From assembly GCA_011316305.1 (NCBI GenBank), contig SAUG01000144.1, positions 1 through 64,000 on the forward strand: DNA of 64,000 nucleotides. Direction: 5' to 3'. A model generated the notes under the pieces. It worked only from the letters and a program-made list of their open reading frames with translations. It made no database searches and was not told the DNA's origin. Of this stretch, positions 11,624-24,642 are shown one piece after another. This DNA comes from Rusavskia elegans (taxonomy: Eukaryota; Ascomycota; Lecanoromycetes; Teloschistales; Teloschistaceae). The translations under genes were made by a program, and so were the position numbers. The number at the start of each line of letters is the position of its first letter. The first letter of the stretch is position 1.

Positions 11624-11748
11624 CGGAGGATGACACCAATAGTCCTCACCACGCGCTAAAAGCCCCCCGTAGCCTACAGTCCTCCGGACTACCTGGAGCC
11701 CCCCTTAGATTACTAGCGCATGATGAGGACTTTCGGTGTCATCCTCTG
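11624..11748. mobile_element. 125-bp MITE with terminal inverted repeats and TA target site
   Basis: The left end reads CGGAGGATGACACC and the right end, reverse-complemented, CAGAGGATGACACC. The inverted repeat continues with mismatches through AGTCCTCA and the GCGCTA block. Both outer flanks are TA, as expected for a Tc1/mariner-type insertion. It lies about 150 bp upstream of the epoxide hydrolase start codon, so it is in that gene's promoter. Unlike the repeats in the AT blocks it is little degraded, which suggests a younger insertion. It has no coding capacity. Confidence 0.75.
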
Positions 11749-12431
11749 TAGAAAAGATGCAGCAAACAACTGCAGGCTTTGGAAAAGGGAATGCCAAGCG
11801 AGATGCTGATGAGGTAATCACATTAGATGTTACCCGATCAGGTATACCTTGTGCTCGATTAGTGGCTTGGCAAACCCGTAGTACTGAATTTCCATAGCTT
11901 AGCTAGTCAATTAATCTTCGTCCTCTCATGTATGATATGACAGTGTATGCTTATGATAAGCATCCGACCGCTATGGAATAGTGACGAAGGCTGAGTGGTA
12001 ATATCACAATATGCTAGATCAATTCCGCCATCGCTTACTGCCTGCATGCTCTCGTACATTCCTTTATGTGCGCTTGGATAGTTTGTTGATAAACAACGTA
12101 AATACAATATACTGAGATTGTAATCAAAATCAAAATGTGCCTATTCACTTGAGTTATATAGTTTAGCAAGTTCAATTTGATTACCTTAGACAGCTTGCTG
12201 TCTCTTTTACACGGCGTGATTTCATTTCTGGTTTGCCCCTATCATTGTACGCTAAGATATCTGCCCGCTTATCTATTCGCTGTGAAGTGTCGTCGCATAT
12301 GTCCGATATATCCGGCGGACCATCGAAACTCGAGCGCTGCAAGGTGTCCACAATCCTGGCTAGGGCAAGGATCCCTGAGTAAACCTCATGCTGTATCCCG
12401 AAAAGCGAATTAGGGCGTAGCAAAGTAAACT
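11749..12431. other. Intergenic between the MITE and the P450 3' end
   Basis: No supported gene. The part nearest 12431 is the 3' flank of the P450; open frames overlapping it are in other phases and carry no motif. Confidence 0.4.
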
Positions 12432-14055
12432 CTATCGATCCACCGGCCTTAAACGAACCTGCAGTGGCGCTTTCTCGACTAATACGAACGTCTTCTGCTC
12501 CCACCAGTTTGGGCACTCGCTCAATGGGCCCGGAAATTCAATGTCGAAATTCCAGACCAGACGCGCGAGGATGAGCCGCAATTCGGCATAGGCAAGATTC
12601 TTGCCAAGACAATTGTTCCGGCCGACCGAAAAGGGTCCGAAGGCCTCTTTGATGTCGGTTGCAAAAGGGGAGGATTTAGGGGATGAAGGTGACAGCCAGC
12701 GATCGGGGAGAAACTCCTTCGAATGGTTGAAATTGGACTCCAATCTATGAGCGGACCAAGTGTGATAAGATACAGTAGTCTGAAGAACTGGTGTCAGCGG
12801 TTAGGTACAGACAGTAGAGAGGACGAGATACCTTTTCTGGGAGATGATGGCCGCATACGACCCCCCCTCCTTTAGGGACCACTCGGGAGAGTCCAGCTGG
12901 AATTGGAGGACACAGACGGAGACCTTCGTCGATAACAGCTGTCAAGTAAGTCTGTTCGGCGAGACTCGCCATTGTCATTTCCTTCTCATCTTTGTATGCT
13001 CTGCGAAGGCCATCTGTGAGCCTTTGGAGTACGGATTTGTTTCGCACAAGATAATTAGTTATTCCAGATAAGGTCGTTGCAGTTGTCTCACTCCCGGCCA
13101 TGATGAGGATCGCAAGGGTTTCTTCCAATTCCGGCACCGTCATCCCTTTTTCGTCGTTAAATTTTCTAATGTATTGTATGATGTCTGGCCTATCCGAGTC
13201 CAGATTCAAACGCTCATGTACCTTCTCCTTGGTCATTCGATCATGAAATCGTTGCTCCCGGAGCACACTCTCCGGTATGCATCGAATAATAAGAGCCTTC
13301 AATACTGGATAGAAGCTTGCTGTCTTGAGAAGACCAATCGCTTTGATGTAGTTGCAGACGATCAAAACCCAGGGATGATACTGTTCTTTTTGGAGACAGT
13401 GGAACGGTTCGCCGAATATAAGATCACCGATAACATCAAACGTTACGAAGTTGAACCATTTGATGATTTCTATCACACCTCCCGCTCGAGCCTGTTCCTG
13501 TAGTCTGCGGATGAACAGATCCACCATGCCTACGATGAGAGGTTCTTGTTCCCTCAACGCCCTATCGGAGAATCCATGGGCTACAAGGCGGCGCATACGT
13601 GTGTGTTCTTTCTCGCTAGAGGAAACGAGGGAGGCAGATTTGCCAGGCAGACTGCCGTACCAAATTGGATTTCTGTGAAAGGCCTCCATACCAGGAGGAG
13701 ATCCATATATATCCTTTAACGCTCCTGCGCTAATGAAAGAAAGTTCGTCAGGACCGATTCGAACGACATCCCCGTACTTCTCGTGGAATCCTTGGATTTC
13801 TTGGACCAGGGTGCCCTGATGAAACGTGAGAATATACGGGAAACGGGTGGCAGCCCAAGACCTCGGGCCAGGAAAGCGAGAGAGTGGATGGAAACAGAGG
13901 TTGAAGATGATAGTTGCGATGTAGTACTACATCATCTTCAATATTAGCTATCTTCCCTATTGACATTTCATGGAATACCAAGAGCTTACCATCATAAACA
14001 GCAGCCCTACTACTCCCGCATATTTTCCAACAACGTTGAGAGAAATAGCGTCCAT
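12432..14055 (-). CDS. Cytochrome P450 monooxygenase, likely diterpene tailoring enzyme
   Basis: A microsomal haem monooxygenase. Exons 14055-13990, 13926-12832 and 12779-12432 give 502 aa in phase, with introns of 63 and 52 nt. Residues about 8-33 form one hydrophobic anchor followed by the Pro-rich hinge FPGPRS. Visible motifs are the I-helix oxygen-binding AGSETT (299-304), the K-helix EGLR (356-359), a PDRW-type block, and the haem loop FSVGRNNCLG with its ligand cysteine at about 444. The start codon chosen is the first that places the anchor at the N-terminus, and the 63-nt intron is needed because the downstream frame has no start. The motif pattern is that of fungal secondary-metabolism P450s. 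In this locus it would oxidise the diterpene skeleton, though position and product cannot be read from sequence. Confidence 0.92.
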
Positions 14056-14740
14056 CTCGAAAAGGTAGATGAAGGTAGGAAAGCTGACGGCAAACAAAAT
14101 TTTTGAGGGTTACTTGATTGATCAAGGGCCCTTGATCAACACCTTATTGTCATTGTTCTAGATACATCACCATGGTAAATGACTTAGAATAATGCATGAG
14201 GAATGAAAAGACGAGGGAGGACTCCCGCAAAGGACTGCTGCCAGATGAGCCTAGCGCTACCTTTGAGGCCTGCTACGTGCTCAACCCATGACGCTTGTAC
14301 AGATACAGACATCCAAGCTGAACGCCACATCGATCGAATTAAAGATTGTACGAGATGGGTGTTCAAGATAACACAGCAGGCCAGATCGAGAAATTTCATC
14401 ATTATGCGGTGAAAAGGATACATTGCAGCTTGTCTTGCAGGGAGTTGCATAAAGTTGTCTTGATTAAAGGATGTCACGTTCCACTACCGTGCATCCGTGA
14501 CTACGCTGCGGCATGGGTAGGGATCCCTGTTCTCGGGGCTAGGTGAGGTGGCGAAGTCCTCCCCCCCAACCCTACATCAGGCAAATGCAGATGTGATGTG
14601 GTGGAAAGATGATTCATTAAGTACTGCTTACAGAAGGCTCCCGTATATGCATGCATGACTTATGCATACCGCGACAGTAAGCTCGTAGCAATTGCCGGCA
14701 GCAAGAAACAAACCTATCGCCCCGATATCAAATATTAATA
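14056..14740. other. Intergenic, P450 promoter side up to the AT-rich block
   Basis: GC-normal DNA that should contain the P450 promoter. A palindrome, TTGATCAAGGGCCCTTGATCAA, begins at about 14117 roughly 60 bp upstream of the P450 start. No gene is supported. Composition drops sharply at about 14740. Confidence 0.45.
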
Positions 14741-15388
14741 GAAATCTAAAGTTTTTCATAATAGCTAAAATATACAACTATACCGTTTTAATAACTTCTT
14801 TTTTAGTACGCGTCATCGCTACTATATAACTTTTCGTGGAAATATAGAAAATCAATTTTTTCCAAAATATTTCTATTTGAAATTATATTGAATTTATATC
14901 GGAATTTATTATTATATTTTACGTATAAATTTTTCTATAACTAATTATGATTTCAATAATAATAATTAAAAAAAATTCGATTTTGATCGTAGAAAATAAA
15001 TATATAAACTACAATAAACGATATTTATATCGATATATATATGAATATTACGAAAAATAGAAATGGAAATTTATTAGTTTTTAGATATAATTTTTATAAA
15101 AACTTTACTATAAATTATTATTTTTTAACTTTTTCGATTAACGAGAAAAAGATATATCAATTAGCTATAACGATTTTTATTAACTTCGAAAATTTGATTT
15201 TTCGTAATCTTTATTATAAATAGAATATTTAATAGAATTTATATAAATATAAATTCGCGAAATCTTTTTTATCTACTATTACGTTTAACGTTATATATAA
15301 TTAAAATTTTTACGAAAAGAAATTAATTTCTTTTTACTATTTTATCGTAAAAAAAAATCGATAATCTAATTAAACGTATTAATTTAAT

Positions 15389-15922
15389 TAAATTGACTAC
15401 TTCGGTATAGATTCCTATCGATATTTCGGAAACTCGATTCGAGTTTTAATAAATCGATTCGATTCGATCTACTAAATAGTATAGATCGGTTTCTAAAATT
15501 AGAACCGAAAATTAGATCGAATTATAAAATAGAAACTAATAAAAATTCGATTCGATCTATTAAACAATTTATATATCGTATAATATAATAATTATTATAG
15601 TATAATATTATAATCAATATAATAAATAATTAAATAATTAATTTTATCTATAGATAATAGATATAGATAATATATTTCCGTTTATTAGATTAATTGTTAA
15701 TAGATAGATATTATTTTTATATTAGATAGAGTATATTTATATTAGATTTTAGCGATTTTAATAGATTAAACCCGGAAATCTAAATTCGATCCGGAACTAA
15801 ATCGATTCGGTATTTAGAAAAATCGGAACTAATTCGGTTTAGTATCTAGAAAAATCGGAACCGATTCGGTTCGAATCCGAAATACGAATCCGGGTTCGAA
15901 ACTCGACCCGACGGCCAGTCTA
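15389..15922. mobile_element. hAT-like non-autonomous element
   Basis: 534 bp. The left end TAAATTGACTACTTCGG is a mutated TAGACTGGCTACTTCGG and the right end reads ACGGCCAGTCTA. It is flanked by AATTTAAT and AATCTAAT, an 8-bp target duplication differing by one C-to-T change. This is the least interrupted long copy of the family. Confidence 0.75.
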
Positions 15923-16037
15923 AATCTAATATATCTGCTAACGTGGTTCAAACGATATAATTAGTAGAAAAACGTTATTTAAAAGTCTATTTTTAACGAA
16001 TTCGACGTTTTTTGAAACTTGAAAGTTGAATTCGAAT

Positions 16038-16620
16038 TATCAGCAAATGTGCAACCCGCTTATAGTATTTTAAAATAAAAAAAGCGTTCAGAGTCGATTA
16101 AGTCGATTTAAACCGGTTTAACTCGGTATAAGCAAGATTATTTTATTTAGTAAATAGAAAAATTTAGATATATTCTAAAAACGTCCATTTTATCTATATT
16201 TAGAATTTTAAAATTAAATATTTTAAAGTTTAGTACCCGTTAGTTTCCGTTTAATAACAGAGAACTTCTAGTTTAGAAACTAGCAACGCTAGCGTTCTAT
16301 AAATAAAATTTTTAAAATCTACGTTAAAATTTTACTAATATAGATATTTTATAGAATATCAGTAGCCCTACTAGATAGAAGGACTTAGAATTTTTAAAAG
16401 ATTTTTTTTAAAAATTTTAAAATTCGTTTAAAGCGTTCAAGGCGTTTATAAACGCTTATAAACTATAATTTTACTCGTAGACGTTTATAAACAGAAGGTT
16501 TGCTTATAAGCGCTTTTATAACGCGCTAGATAGAATATAGGATCAGATTCGTTTACCAGTTCAAATCTATTTAATTAATTTTAAACGGGGTCGATACTTT
16601 TGGTGATGATATAATCGATT
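16038..16620. repeat. Dispersed repeat family C, copy 1
   Basis: This segment is repeated at about 17543-18105 in the same orientation. It shares AAAAAAAGCGTTCAGA, TAACGCGCTAG and GGTCGATACTTTTG, with the two copies differing mainly by transitions. Ends look like weak inverted repeats (TATCAGCAAA and TTTTGGTGATGATA). No coding signal. Confidence 0.6.
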
Positions 16621-16819
16621 AAAAAAAATCGAATTTTTCGAAAGTTAAAATTCTATTAGATATTTTCTATCGATATCATCGATTAGTTCTATTTAAAAAA
16701 AAAATTTATAATTATATCAATTTCGTATATATATATATATATATATATATATTGTATTTTATTAAAAAATTAATTTTTAAAATTATAATATATATAATTT
16801 GTTAGTTCGAATTTATAAC

Positions 16820-18236
16820 TAGACTGGCCGTCGAATCGGATTAAAGAATAGTCCGATTCGATTCGAATCGAATTAGAATTTTCTAGAATTCGACCTGTTA
16901 AAACCGTTAAAATCTAATATAAAAATTATATCTATTTATTTGAAATTAATCCAATATAGATTGGCCGTCGAATCGAATTTCGAATTCGGACTGGCTAATC
17001 CGATCCGATCCGAATCAAATTAAACTAAAATATAATCCGACCCGATCGAATTTCGAATTCTAAATTATAATCCGATCCGATCCGTTAAAACTAGATTTTA
17101 GTACTAAATTCTAGTATAAAAATATAAAGTTAGTATAACTTTTATACAAATTTACTAAAAAAATTCTAATTAATTAACTACGCTAGCTAGAAAGTCTATA
17201 GTAAAACTTAATATATTATCTAGATATATTATATTTTTTTAATTATTAAAATAAAAATATATTAAATATATAATATAATCGAATCGGATCCGGATCGAAT
17301 TATTAAAATCGAATAGAGTATTTAATAGTTCGACGAAAATCCGATCCGAACCGGTCAGTCTAATTTAGTAAATTAACTATATTGATTAAAAAAATTCTAG
17401 TTGAATTAAATATATTATCTAAATATATTATCTTTATTAAAAAAAACTTTATTAATTAGTTTATAATTTAATTATTATATTGTATTATATATAGAAGAAT
17501 TATTAGATCGGATCGGATTTCTATTAATTTTTATATCAGTAAAAATACAATTCGTTTATAGTATTTAGAAATAAAAAAAGCGTTCAGAATCGATTGAACC
17601 GATTTAAACCGAGTTAAATAGAATTATCTTATTTAGTAAATGGAAAAATATAAATAGATTCTAAAAATTTCTAATTTAACTATATTTAGAATTTTTAAAT
17701 TAAATTTTTTAAAGTTTAATATTTATTAGTTTTCGTTTAATAACGGGAAATCTCTAGTTTAGAAACTAGTAATACTAGCGTTCTATAAATAAAATATTTG
17801 AAATCTACGCTAAAAGTTTACTAAATTAAATATACTATAGAATACTACTAGCTCTATTAAATAGAAGATTTTAGAATTTTTAAAAGTTTTTTTTAAAAAT
17901 TTTAAAACTCGCTTAAAGCGTTTAAGGCGTTTATAAACGCTTATAAACTGGAATTTTACTCGTAGACGTTTATAAATAAATGGTTTATTTATAAACGCTT
18001 TTATAACGCGCTAGGCAAGATATAAAATCAGATTCGTTTATTAATTTAAATCTATTTAAATAATTTTAAACGAGGTCGATACTTTTGATAATATATTTTA
18101 TAATCTATTTTAACTTTCGGTTCTAGTTTTAGAAATCGATCTAAATCGTTTAGTAGGTCGGATTAAATTGATTTACTAAAATTTAGATCGGATTTCCGAA
18201 ATATTAATAGAAATCCGACTCGAAGTAGCCGGTTTA
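16820..18236. mobile_element. hAT-like non-autonomous element carrying nested insertions
   Basis: It starts TAGACTGGCCGTCGAATCGG and ends AGTAGCCGGTTTA, flanked on both sides by the perfect 8-bp direct repeat TTTATAAC. At 1417 bp it is far longer than its relatives. Inside lies at least one further family member (from about 16957) and a roughly 560-bp repeat at 17543-18105. Confidence 0.75.
17543..18105. repeat. Dispersed repeat family C, copy 2
   Basis: Second copy of the repeat at 16038-16620, lying inside the hAT-like element 16820-18236, which therefore predates it. Confidence 0.6.
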
Positions 18237-18666
18237 TTTATAACGTTATTTTTATTTCTATTAATATAGTTTTTTTTATTCGTTTATAGTTTTTCTATTA
18301 TATTTTGATACTATTTTTCGTTTTTTATTTTTCTATTATTTGACTAATAATTGATTCTATAAACTAGCGTTAAATAGACGATAAAAAAATCAAATTACTT
18401 TAGATTATTTAAATTCAATTAAAAAACTATATAAAATCAATTAGAATCTATTTTATATTATATTAATATATAATTTTTTAAACTTGTAGAAAATATAATA
18501 TATTATAATACAATATTATATAATAAATTTTAATAGAATAATATATAATATTTATATATTTATATATTTATATATTTCACAGACGTTTTTTTTTTTTGAT
18601 AATTTTTTCTAATATCTATTATTATATTCGTTTTACGTCTATTCTATAATAGATTAAATTGTAAAC

Positions 18667-19595
18667 TAGATTAACTATTTCGGATCGGATTCTCGTCGGT
18701 ATTTCGGAAACCTAATCTAAATTCTAGTAAATCGATTCGATTCGACCCGCTAAACGGTACGGATCGGTTTCTAAAATTAAAATCGAAAGTTAAATCGAAT
18801 TATAAAATAGATATCGATAGAAACTCGATCCGATTGATTAAATTTTTTATATATAATATAATATTCTAAATTATTCATTAATTATTCGGATTTTTAATTT
18901 TAATCTTTTACGAATTTAACGCTAGAGGCGCTAATTCGATCAGATTATATAATTATTTAATATTTAAATATTTTACCGAAAACTTGAATTAAAGATTTCC
19001 GAAAAAGCTAGATCTAGATAAAAATCTAGAGGGAAACCGTAATCTATTTAACTTTAATTAATTTAATTTCCTTCGATTAATCGGGCTAGACCGAGACGAT
19101 CTACTATTTAGTCTTTCTATATTTTTAAACTCTATAAAAATTAACTAGGGTCGATAGAAAAAATTTAAATATTAGGTTAGCTTTTAAAGGATTCGAATCT
19201 CCGACCCGTCGGATTAATTCCGTTAACTCCGAAGAGCGCTAGATCCGCCGGGCCTCTAGATTACGTAGCGTTACTACTGCGCCACCCAGGCCAAAATTAA
19301 TTAATTAAATAATTAAATATTTATTAAAGTAATATATTTAAATAATATATTTAGTTTAACTAGAAATCTTCTAGCCAACGTAATTAATAAACTAGAGTTT
19401 TTTTAGATAGAAAGATATAATTTTATACTAGAGTTATATTTTTATACTAGAGTTTAGCGATTTTAGTAGATCGAATCCGAAAACTCGGGTTTAATCCGAA
19501 ACCGAATCGGTTCGGTATCTAGAAAAGTCGGAACCGATTCGGTTCGAATCCGGGATACGAATTCGGATTCGAAACCCGACCCGACGGCCAGTTTA
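18667..19595. mobile_element. hAT-like non-autonomous element interrupted by a SINE-like element
   Basis: It starts TAGATTAACTATTTCGG and ends ACGGCCAGTTTA. Both flanks carry the perfect 8-bp direct repeat TTGTAAAC (18659-18666 and 19596-19603). Removing the SINE-like insertion (about 18877-19292) leaves roughly 510 bp, the usual family length. Confidence 0.8.
18877..19292 (-). mobile_element. tRNA-headed SINE-like element, copy 1
   Basis: On the minus strand the head reads GGCCTGGGTGGCGCAGTAGT, with an A-box-like TGGCGCAGTAGT, followed by a B-box-like GAGATTCGAATCC at about 19187-19199. A body of about 300 bp ends in an A-rich tail (AAAATTAAAAATCCGAATAA). This is the least mutated head of the copies seen. 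It is not called a tRNA gene: the acceptor stem cannot be closed and the same head is attached to the same body elsewhere. Confidence 0.68.
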
Positions 19596-20099
19596 TTGTA
19601 AACTAATATTTTTTTAATATTTCTATTAATATTAAATCTATAATTAATCGTTTCGATATTATATTAAAAAGCGTTTATAGATATTAAATCTATATTATTT
19701 AAATATATCTATAGAATATTCGTTTATCTATTTACGTCAACGAATTTCGAATTTTAAAACATTTTAGTTCTAATTATAATACTATAACTTTATATTTCGA
19801 ACTCGTCGAAACTATAGAATTTTAGTGACTATATTAAATCTACTATAAAAATTATAATTTTATTCAAATTAAAACTAGTAGTCGAGTTAGTAATTAGTTT
19901 AATAATCGTCAAAAATTTGAATAGATTAGTTATTCGTCTAGATTCGGATAAAATCGTAGATAGAAACGAAATAATAAAACTAAAAGATAATATTACCGCC
20001 TAGAAAATAGTTTTGGAAATTATATTAATAGTTAATATTTTTACTTATTTTTTATTAGTATAAATTATTTCTAATAGAAAGAATTATAAAATGATAAAA

Positions 20100-20520
20100 G
20101 ATATAGTTTGAATAGCGTAATAATAAAGATTGTATAATCTAGTAGTCTAACGAATCCAGCGTTTTTCGGAAATAAAAATTAAATCCGATAGATTAGAAAT
20201 TCGAATTTTTCGAAAGTTAAACTAATATTGAAATTTTTTCTATCGATTAAATCAATTTATATATAGAAATTTATATAAATAGATTATTGTATAAATCGTC
20301 ACGTAATCGTATAGATCGATCGTATTAGATATAAAATTTAAAAAATATTAAATAGATTAATGATTTCTCGTATTAGATTTAGATTAGATCTAGCTTTTTC
20401 GAATATTCTAAAATTAAATTCTTTAGTAAAATAATTAAATTTTTGAATAATTATATTATCTAATCGATTAATACTTTTAATATTTAATCGTAAAATACTA
20501 TACCTATAATCCGTATAATA
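20100..20520 (+). mobile_element. tRNA-headed SINE-like element, degraded copy
   Basis: The head (GAATAGCGTAATAATAAAGA) and tail blocks align in order with the better copies, but both promoter boxes are mutated by C-to-T or G-to-A changes. The 3' boundary is uncertain. Confidence 0.5.
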
Positions 20521-20829
20521 AAATCGTATATTAATATAGATAGAAATTTAATTAAATAAAAGATATAAAAAAAAATAAAAACGATTAACGCTGTAAATTT
20601 TATTTCATTACTTTTATTAATAATAAATATCCTTTATAATATATATATTAGTCGTTAGTGTCGTATTTATACTATATTAGTTCTACCTATATATATAATA
20701 AATAAATTTTAACTTCGAATAGAATTTCTATAAAAAGTTGTAAATATTTTATATTATATTCTTTTTCGATCTGATTATTAATTATAAATATCTACGAACT
20801 TTTTTTATAAATATCTATTCCTCTATAAT

Positions 20830-21295
20830 TAGATTGGTTACTTCGGGTCGGGTTTCCGTCGAACCGTCGGATCCGACCCGATTTTTTAGCGAGTCGAACC
20901 GGTTCGATCCGCTAAACGGTCGGGTCCGGATCGAACTTAGATATTCGATAAAAATCCGCTAAACCTTATTATTTAATTAATTAATAATAAAATATGATTA
21001 ATTAATTATATATAGAAGTAAAATAATTAGATAATATAATTAATTTAATTAAAACCTTTCTAGCTAGCGTAGTTAATTAATTAGAATTTTTTTTAAATTA
21101 TTTATATAACTTTTATACTAGAATTATACTTTTATACTAGAGTTTAGTACTAAAATCAAGTTTTAGCGGGTTAGATCGAATTAGTTAACCCGAGTTTAAA
21201 ATCCGATCGGATCGAATTATATTTTAATTTAATCCGACTCGGATCGAGTCGAATTAGCTAACTCGAGTTCGAAACCCGACCTGACGATTAGTCTA
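20830..21295. mobile_element. hAT-like non-autonomous element
   Basis: 466 bp, starting TAGATTGGTTACTTCGGGTC and ending CGATTAGTCTA. It is flanked by TCTATAAT and TCTACAAT, an 8-bp target duplication with one C/T difference. The left end retains more GC than its surroundings. Confidence 0.75.
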
Positions 21296-22867
21296 TCTAC
21301 AATATATTTATTTATAGTTATTATTTCAACAATATTTACTATAAAATCTATAATAAAACATTTTATTAAATTATCAAAAAAATCATCAATCTATAAAACT
21401 ATATAAATATTAGTAGATAATATATTAGCTATTATAGCTAGAAATTTCTTCGATCGACTAAAATAAAAAAAATAGAAAAAATGAATAGTATCTTTTAAAA
21501 ATAATAAAAAAGAAACTTTTTTTTTAGTTAATATAAATTGTTGTCGCTAGAATAAAATTGTCGTCACTTTTAAAAATAATTAAAATTATTACAGATATAG
21601 AAAAATATTATCGTCTAGTTTTATTTATAGCTATAACTACTACGAAATATTTTAAATAAAGTAAAATATATAAATTCGTTACATTTTTCATTATTAATAG
21701 AAGTAATATATCTATTATATTAAATAGATTCCAAATTTAATAAAAATAAATATTATTATTATTATAAAAAGTAGAATATATATTCTACTAGAATATTTTT
21801 TATATTAATATATTATTATTTATTCTTTATATCGAATTACTAATTTATATAATAATTCAATCAAAATTTCAAATAAATAAATCAATAGTCGACCATTTTT
21901 AGTATTTTTCATTAAAAGTCATTTATACAAAGTAGTTATAAAATAATTCGTATCGATCTATTTTTTTTTAAATCAAATTATATATAAATTAAAATCAAAT
22001 AAAATAAATCAATAGTTGCTCTAATCGAATCTAGTTTAAATCTAGTGATTTCGAGAAATTCGAATAGATTTTCGATAAAAAATTAAAGTTTTCAAATAAT
22101 TACGTGATTTTATTGATTGGCAACTTTAGTATTAAATCGTAATAGATAAAATTAAAAATTCGATTGATGAAACCGTATATATATCTGTTAATATATAATT
22201 TCTAATAATATCGAAATTGTAATATCGCGTTTAAAAGTAATAAAATATATAAATCTACTATTTTGTTTCCGAAATAGAAAACTTTGATAAAATACAATTT
22301 ATTGATTTTACAAACTATTTAATATATCTTTATAGTCTTTTAGTTGAAATTCTATCCAGAATTAACTACATTTAATTTAAAATATCTTATAAAACTTTTC
22401 TTTAATTCGATAAAAACGAAATAAATTTAATAAATTTTCGTTTACTAATAGATTTTTTTCTTATTTATTTTACGTACTATATTGTTTTATCTTTTAATAG
22501 AAATATTAAAAGCGATAATATATTCATCGAATATATTTCATTTTATATTAGTAAAAAAAAAGAAATTATTAAAATTGATATAGTTTTATAATATTCGATT
22601 ATTCGTCGTATTCGTAAATAATATATAATTACGTTTATATTTCGTAACGAATTTCTAAAACGATTCTAAAACGAAAAGATAATTTTTTTAAACGATTTCG
22701 ATTTTAGTAAAATAGAGCGAAATTTAATACTATAGATTAAAAATAAAAATTCAAATAGAATTTCTATCAAAAAACGTTTAATAATTAATATCTAGACGCT
22801 AGACTTTATCGAAAGTTAATAAAACTTTTATAATACGAATAGAATTTTTTAAAAGATTTCTAATTCG

Positions 22868-23905
22868 TAGATTGGCCGTCGGATCGCATTTCGAATTCGA
22901 AGTAATAAAATCGATTCGATCCGAATCGGTTTCGACTTTTTTTAAATATTAAACTAACGGGTTTTCGATTTTTAATTTATAATCTAATCTAATCGAAAAA
23001 TATTAATATATTTATATAATTTATAGAAATATAATATAAAACTTCTATTAATTCTATTATAAATAATTTAATACGTTTGTAATAAATTTTATAAATAGAT
23101 AGACTATATTATTTTAATATATAGTCTGAAATAGTTTATTAATATATAGTATATTTATATATTATAGTAAATCACATCGGATTTTAATTAGATCAGATCG
23201 GATTATTTTATTAACATTTTCTAAAATCGGTTTGAAGCCGGTTTTAGCCGTCTTAGCCGTCTCAGCCAATTCTTAGCCGGTACCGGCTAAAAGCGGCTTG
23301 TCAGCCGGTCTCGGGTATATCCGAAGCTGCGTAGCTACGCGGCTGAGACGGCTAAGACGGCTAAGAAGATTTAGAAATTCGATTTTAAATTCGTTTAAGT
23401 CTTTATTAGTAGTTAGTAGGCCTATATACGCCTATATATAACGCTAGGCTAGCTTCGTCTAGATCGAAAATAATAGATTTCTTTACTAGAATCTAACTAG
23501 ATTAGGTCTAGCGTAGTTTATTAAATAGATACTCGACTTCTATTATTTCCGCTTTTAGCGGCGACCGCTAAACTTTATTTTCGAGTTAGATTATATAGGC
23601 TTATTTTAAACTTATATATAAATCCTATTTTAGGCTATTTATTAAGTAGATATTCATACTATAGATACTTTTAGAGCTCTAATCTATCGAAAATCCACTT
23701 TTTAGATTTTTAAATTATTTGGATTAATTAGATTATTTGGATTATTTGGATTGAAATGGCTGTCAGCCGGTCTAATCTGAAAATCCATTTTAGAATCCGC
23801 TGATGTTCATTTATTAAAATTTCGAATCGAATTAAACCGACTCGCTAAAAATCGGATCGAATTTTTAAAATATCGACGGAAACCGATATCGAAATAACCA
23901 GTCTA
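22868..23905. mobile_element. hAT-like non-autonomous element interrupted by a 0.6-kb palindromic element
   Basis: It starts TAGATTGGCCGTCGGATCGC and ends AATAACCAGTCTA, with flanks CTAATTCG and TTAATTCG (8 bp, one C/T change). Subtracting the nested element at 23210-23804 leaves about 440 bp. Confidence 0.75.
23210..23804 (+). mobile_element. Palindromic 0.6-kb element (family P), copy 1
   Basis: It begins ATTAACATTTT near an AATCGGTTTGAAGCCGG block, has a GC-rich half built of AGCCGTCTTAGCCG units and the palindrome GCTGCGTAGCTACGC, and ends in GGATTATTTGG repeats followed by ATCCGCTGAT. The same order of blocks recurs at 31869-32369, 34405-35041 and 48630-49240. No protein-coding signal was seen. 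Confidence 0.7.
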
Positions 23906-24642
23906 TTAATTCGATTTGAACGATAATTCGATTCGAACGACAATTCGTTCCGAGATATAACTAGCGAAAAAAATACAATATAAATACTAGTATTTTAAAT
24001 TTATTAATTTGAAATAAAAGTATATAGAAAATTAATTGTAAATTATTTCGTAATATATATATCGTATAAATTATAATAGATAATTTATATATATATTTTT
24101 ATTACTTTCTGTACATTTTTTTTATTAATATTATCTATAAATTCAATCTAAATACACTATTAATAGCTTGAACTAAAAAATTATTCATAAATAAAAAATT
24201 CAATTTCGTTAAATTCGAACTATTTAAAAATATCCATCGATTTTTACTAGTCTATATATTATAATAATATTTGAAATTTTGAATACTATTAATTCTAATT
24301 ATAATATTAATAATTTATATTTCGACTTTTCTAAAACTATAATATTATAACGATTGTATTAAATTTTTAATAGAATTTTTATTTTTTTAGAATCCGTTCT
24401 AGTATATATCGAATATTTAGATATTTTAAAAGGTTTTTTAAATTTGAATACGACTATAGACGAAAATGAAAAAAAAAGATAATATTATAATTTTAATTGA
24501 TAGTTTTCGAACTTATAGTAATAGTTAATAGATATACGTTTTTCGAATTAATATAAAAATGTTTTGACGCTGTAAATTATATTTGATTGCTTTTTATAAC
24601 TGTAGAGTTTTTTAACAATATATATAACAGATATTATAGATA

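Noticed and set aside
12181..12516. Minus-strand frame across the P450 3' end
   Set aside because: Reads the P450 last exon in the wrong phase, and the remainder has no recognisable homology.
15041..15223. Open frame of 60 codons in the AT-rich block
   Set aside because: Composed of Ile, Asn, Lys, Phe and Tyr as expected from random AT-rich DNA, with no motif. The same applies to the frame at 33014-33226.
19187..19292. Possible tRNA gene on the minus strand
   Set aside because: A- and B-box-like sequences are present, but the same head is joined to the same 300-bp body at several other sites, and no closed acceptor stem is visible. Treated as a SINE-like element.
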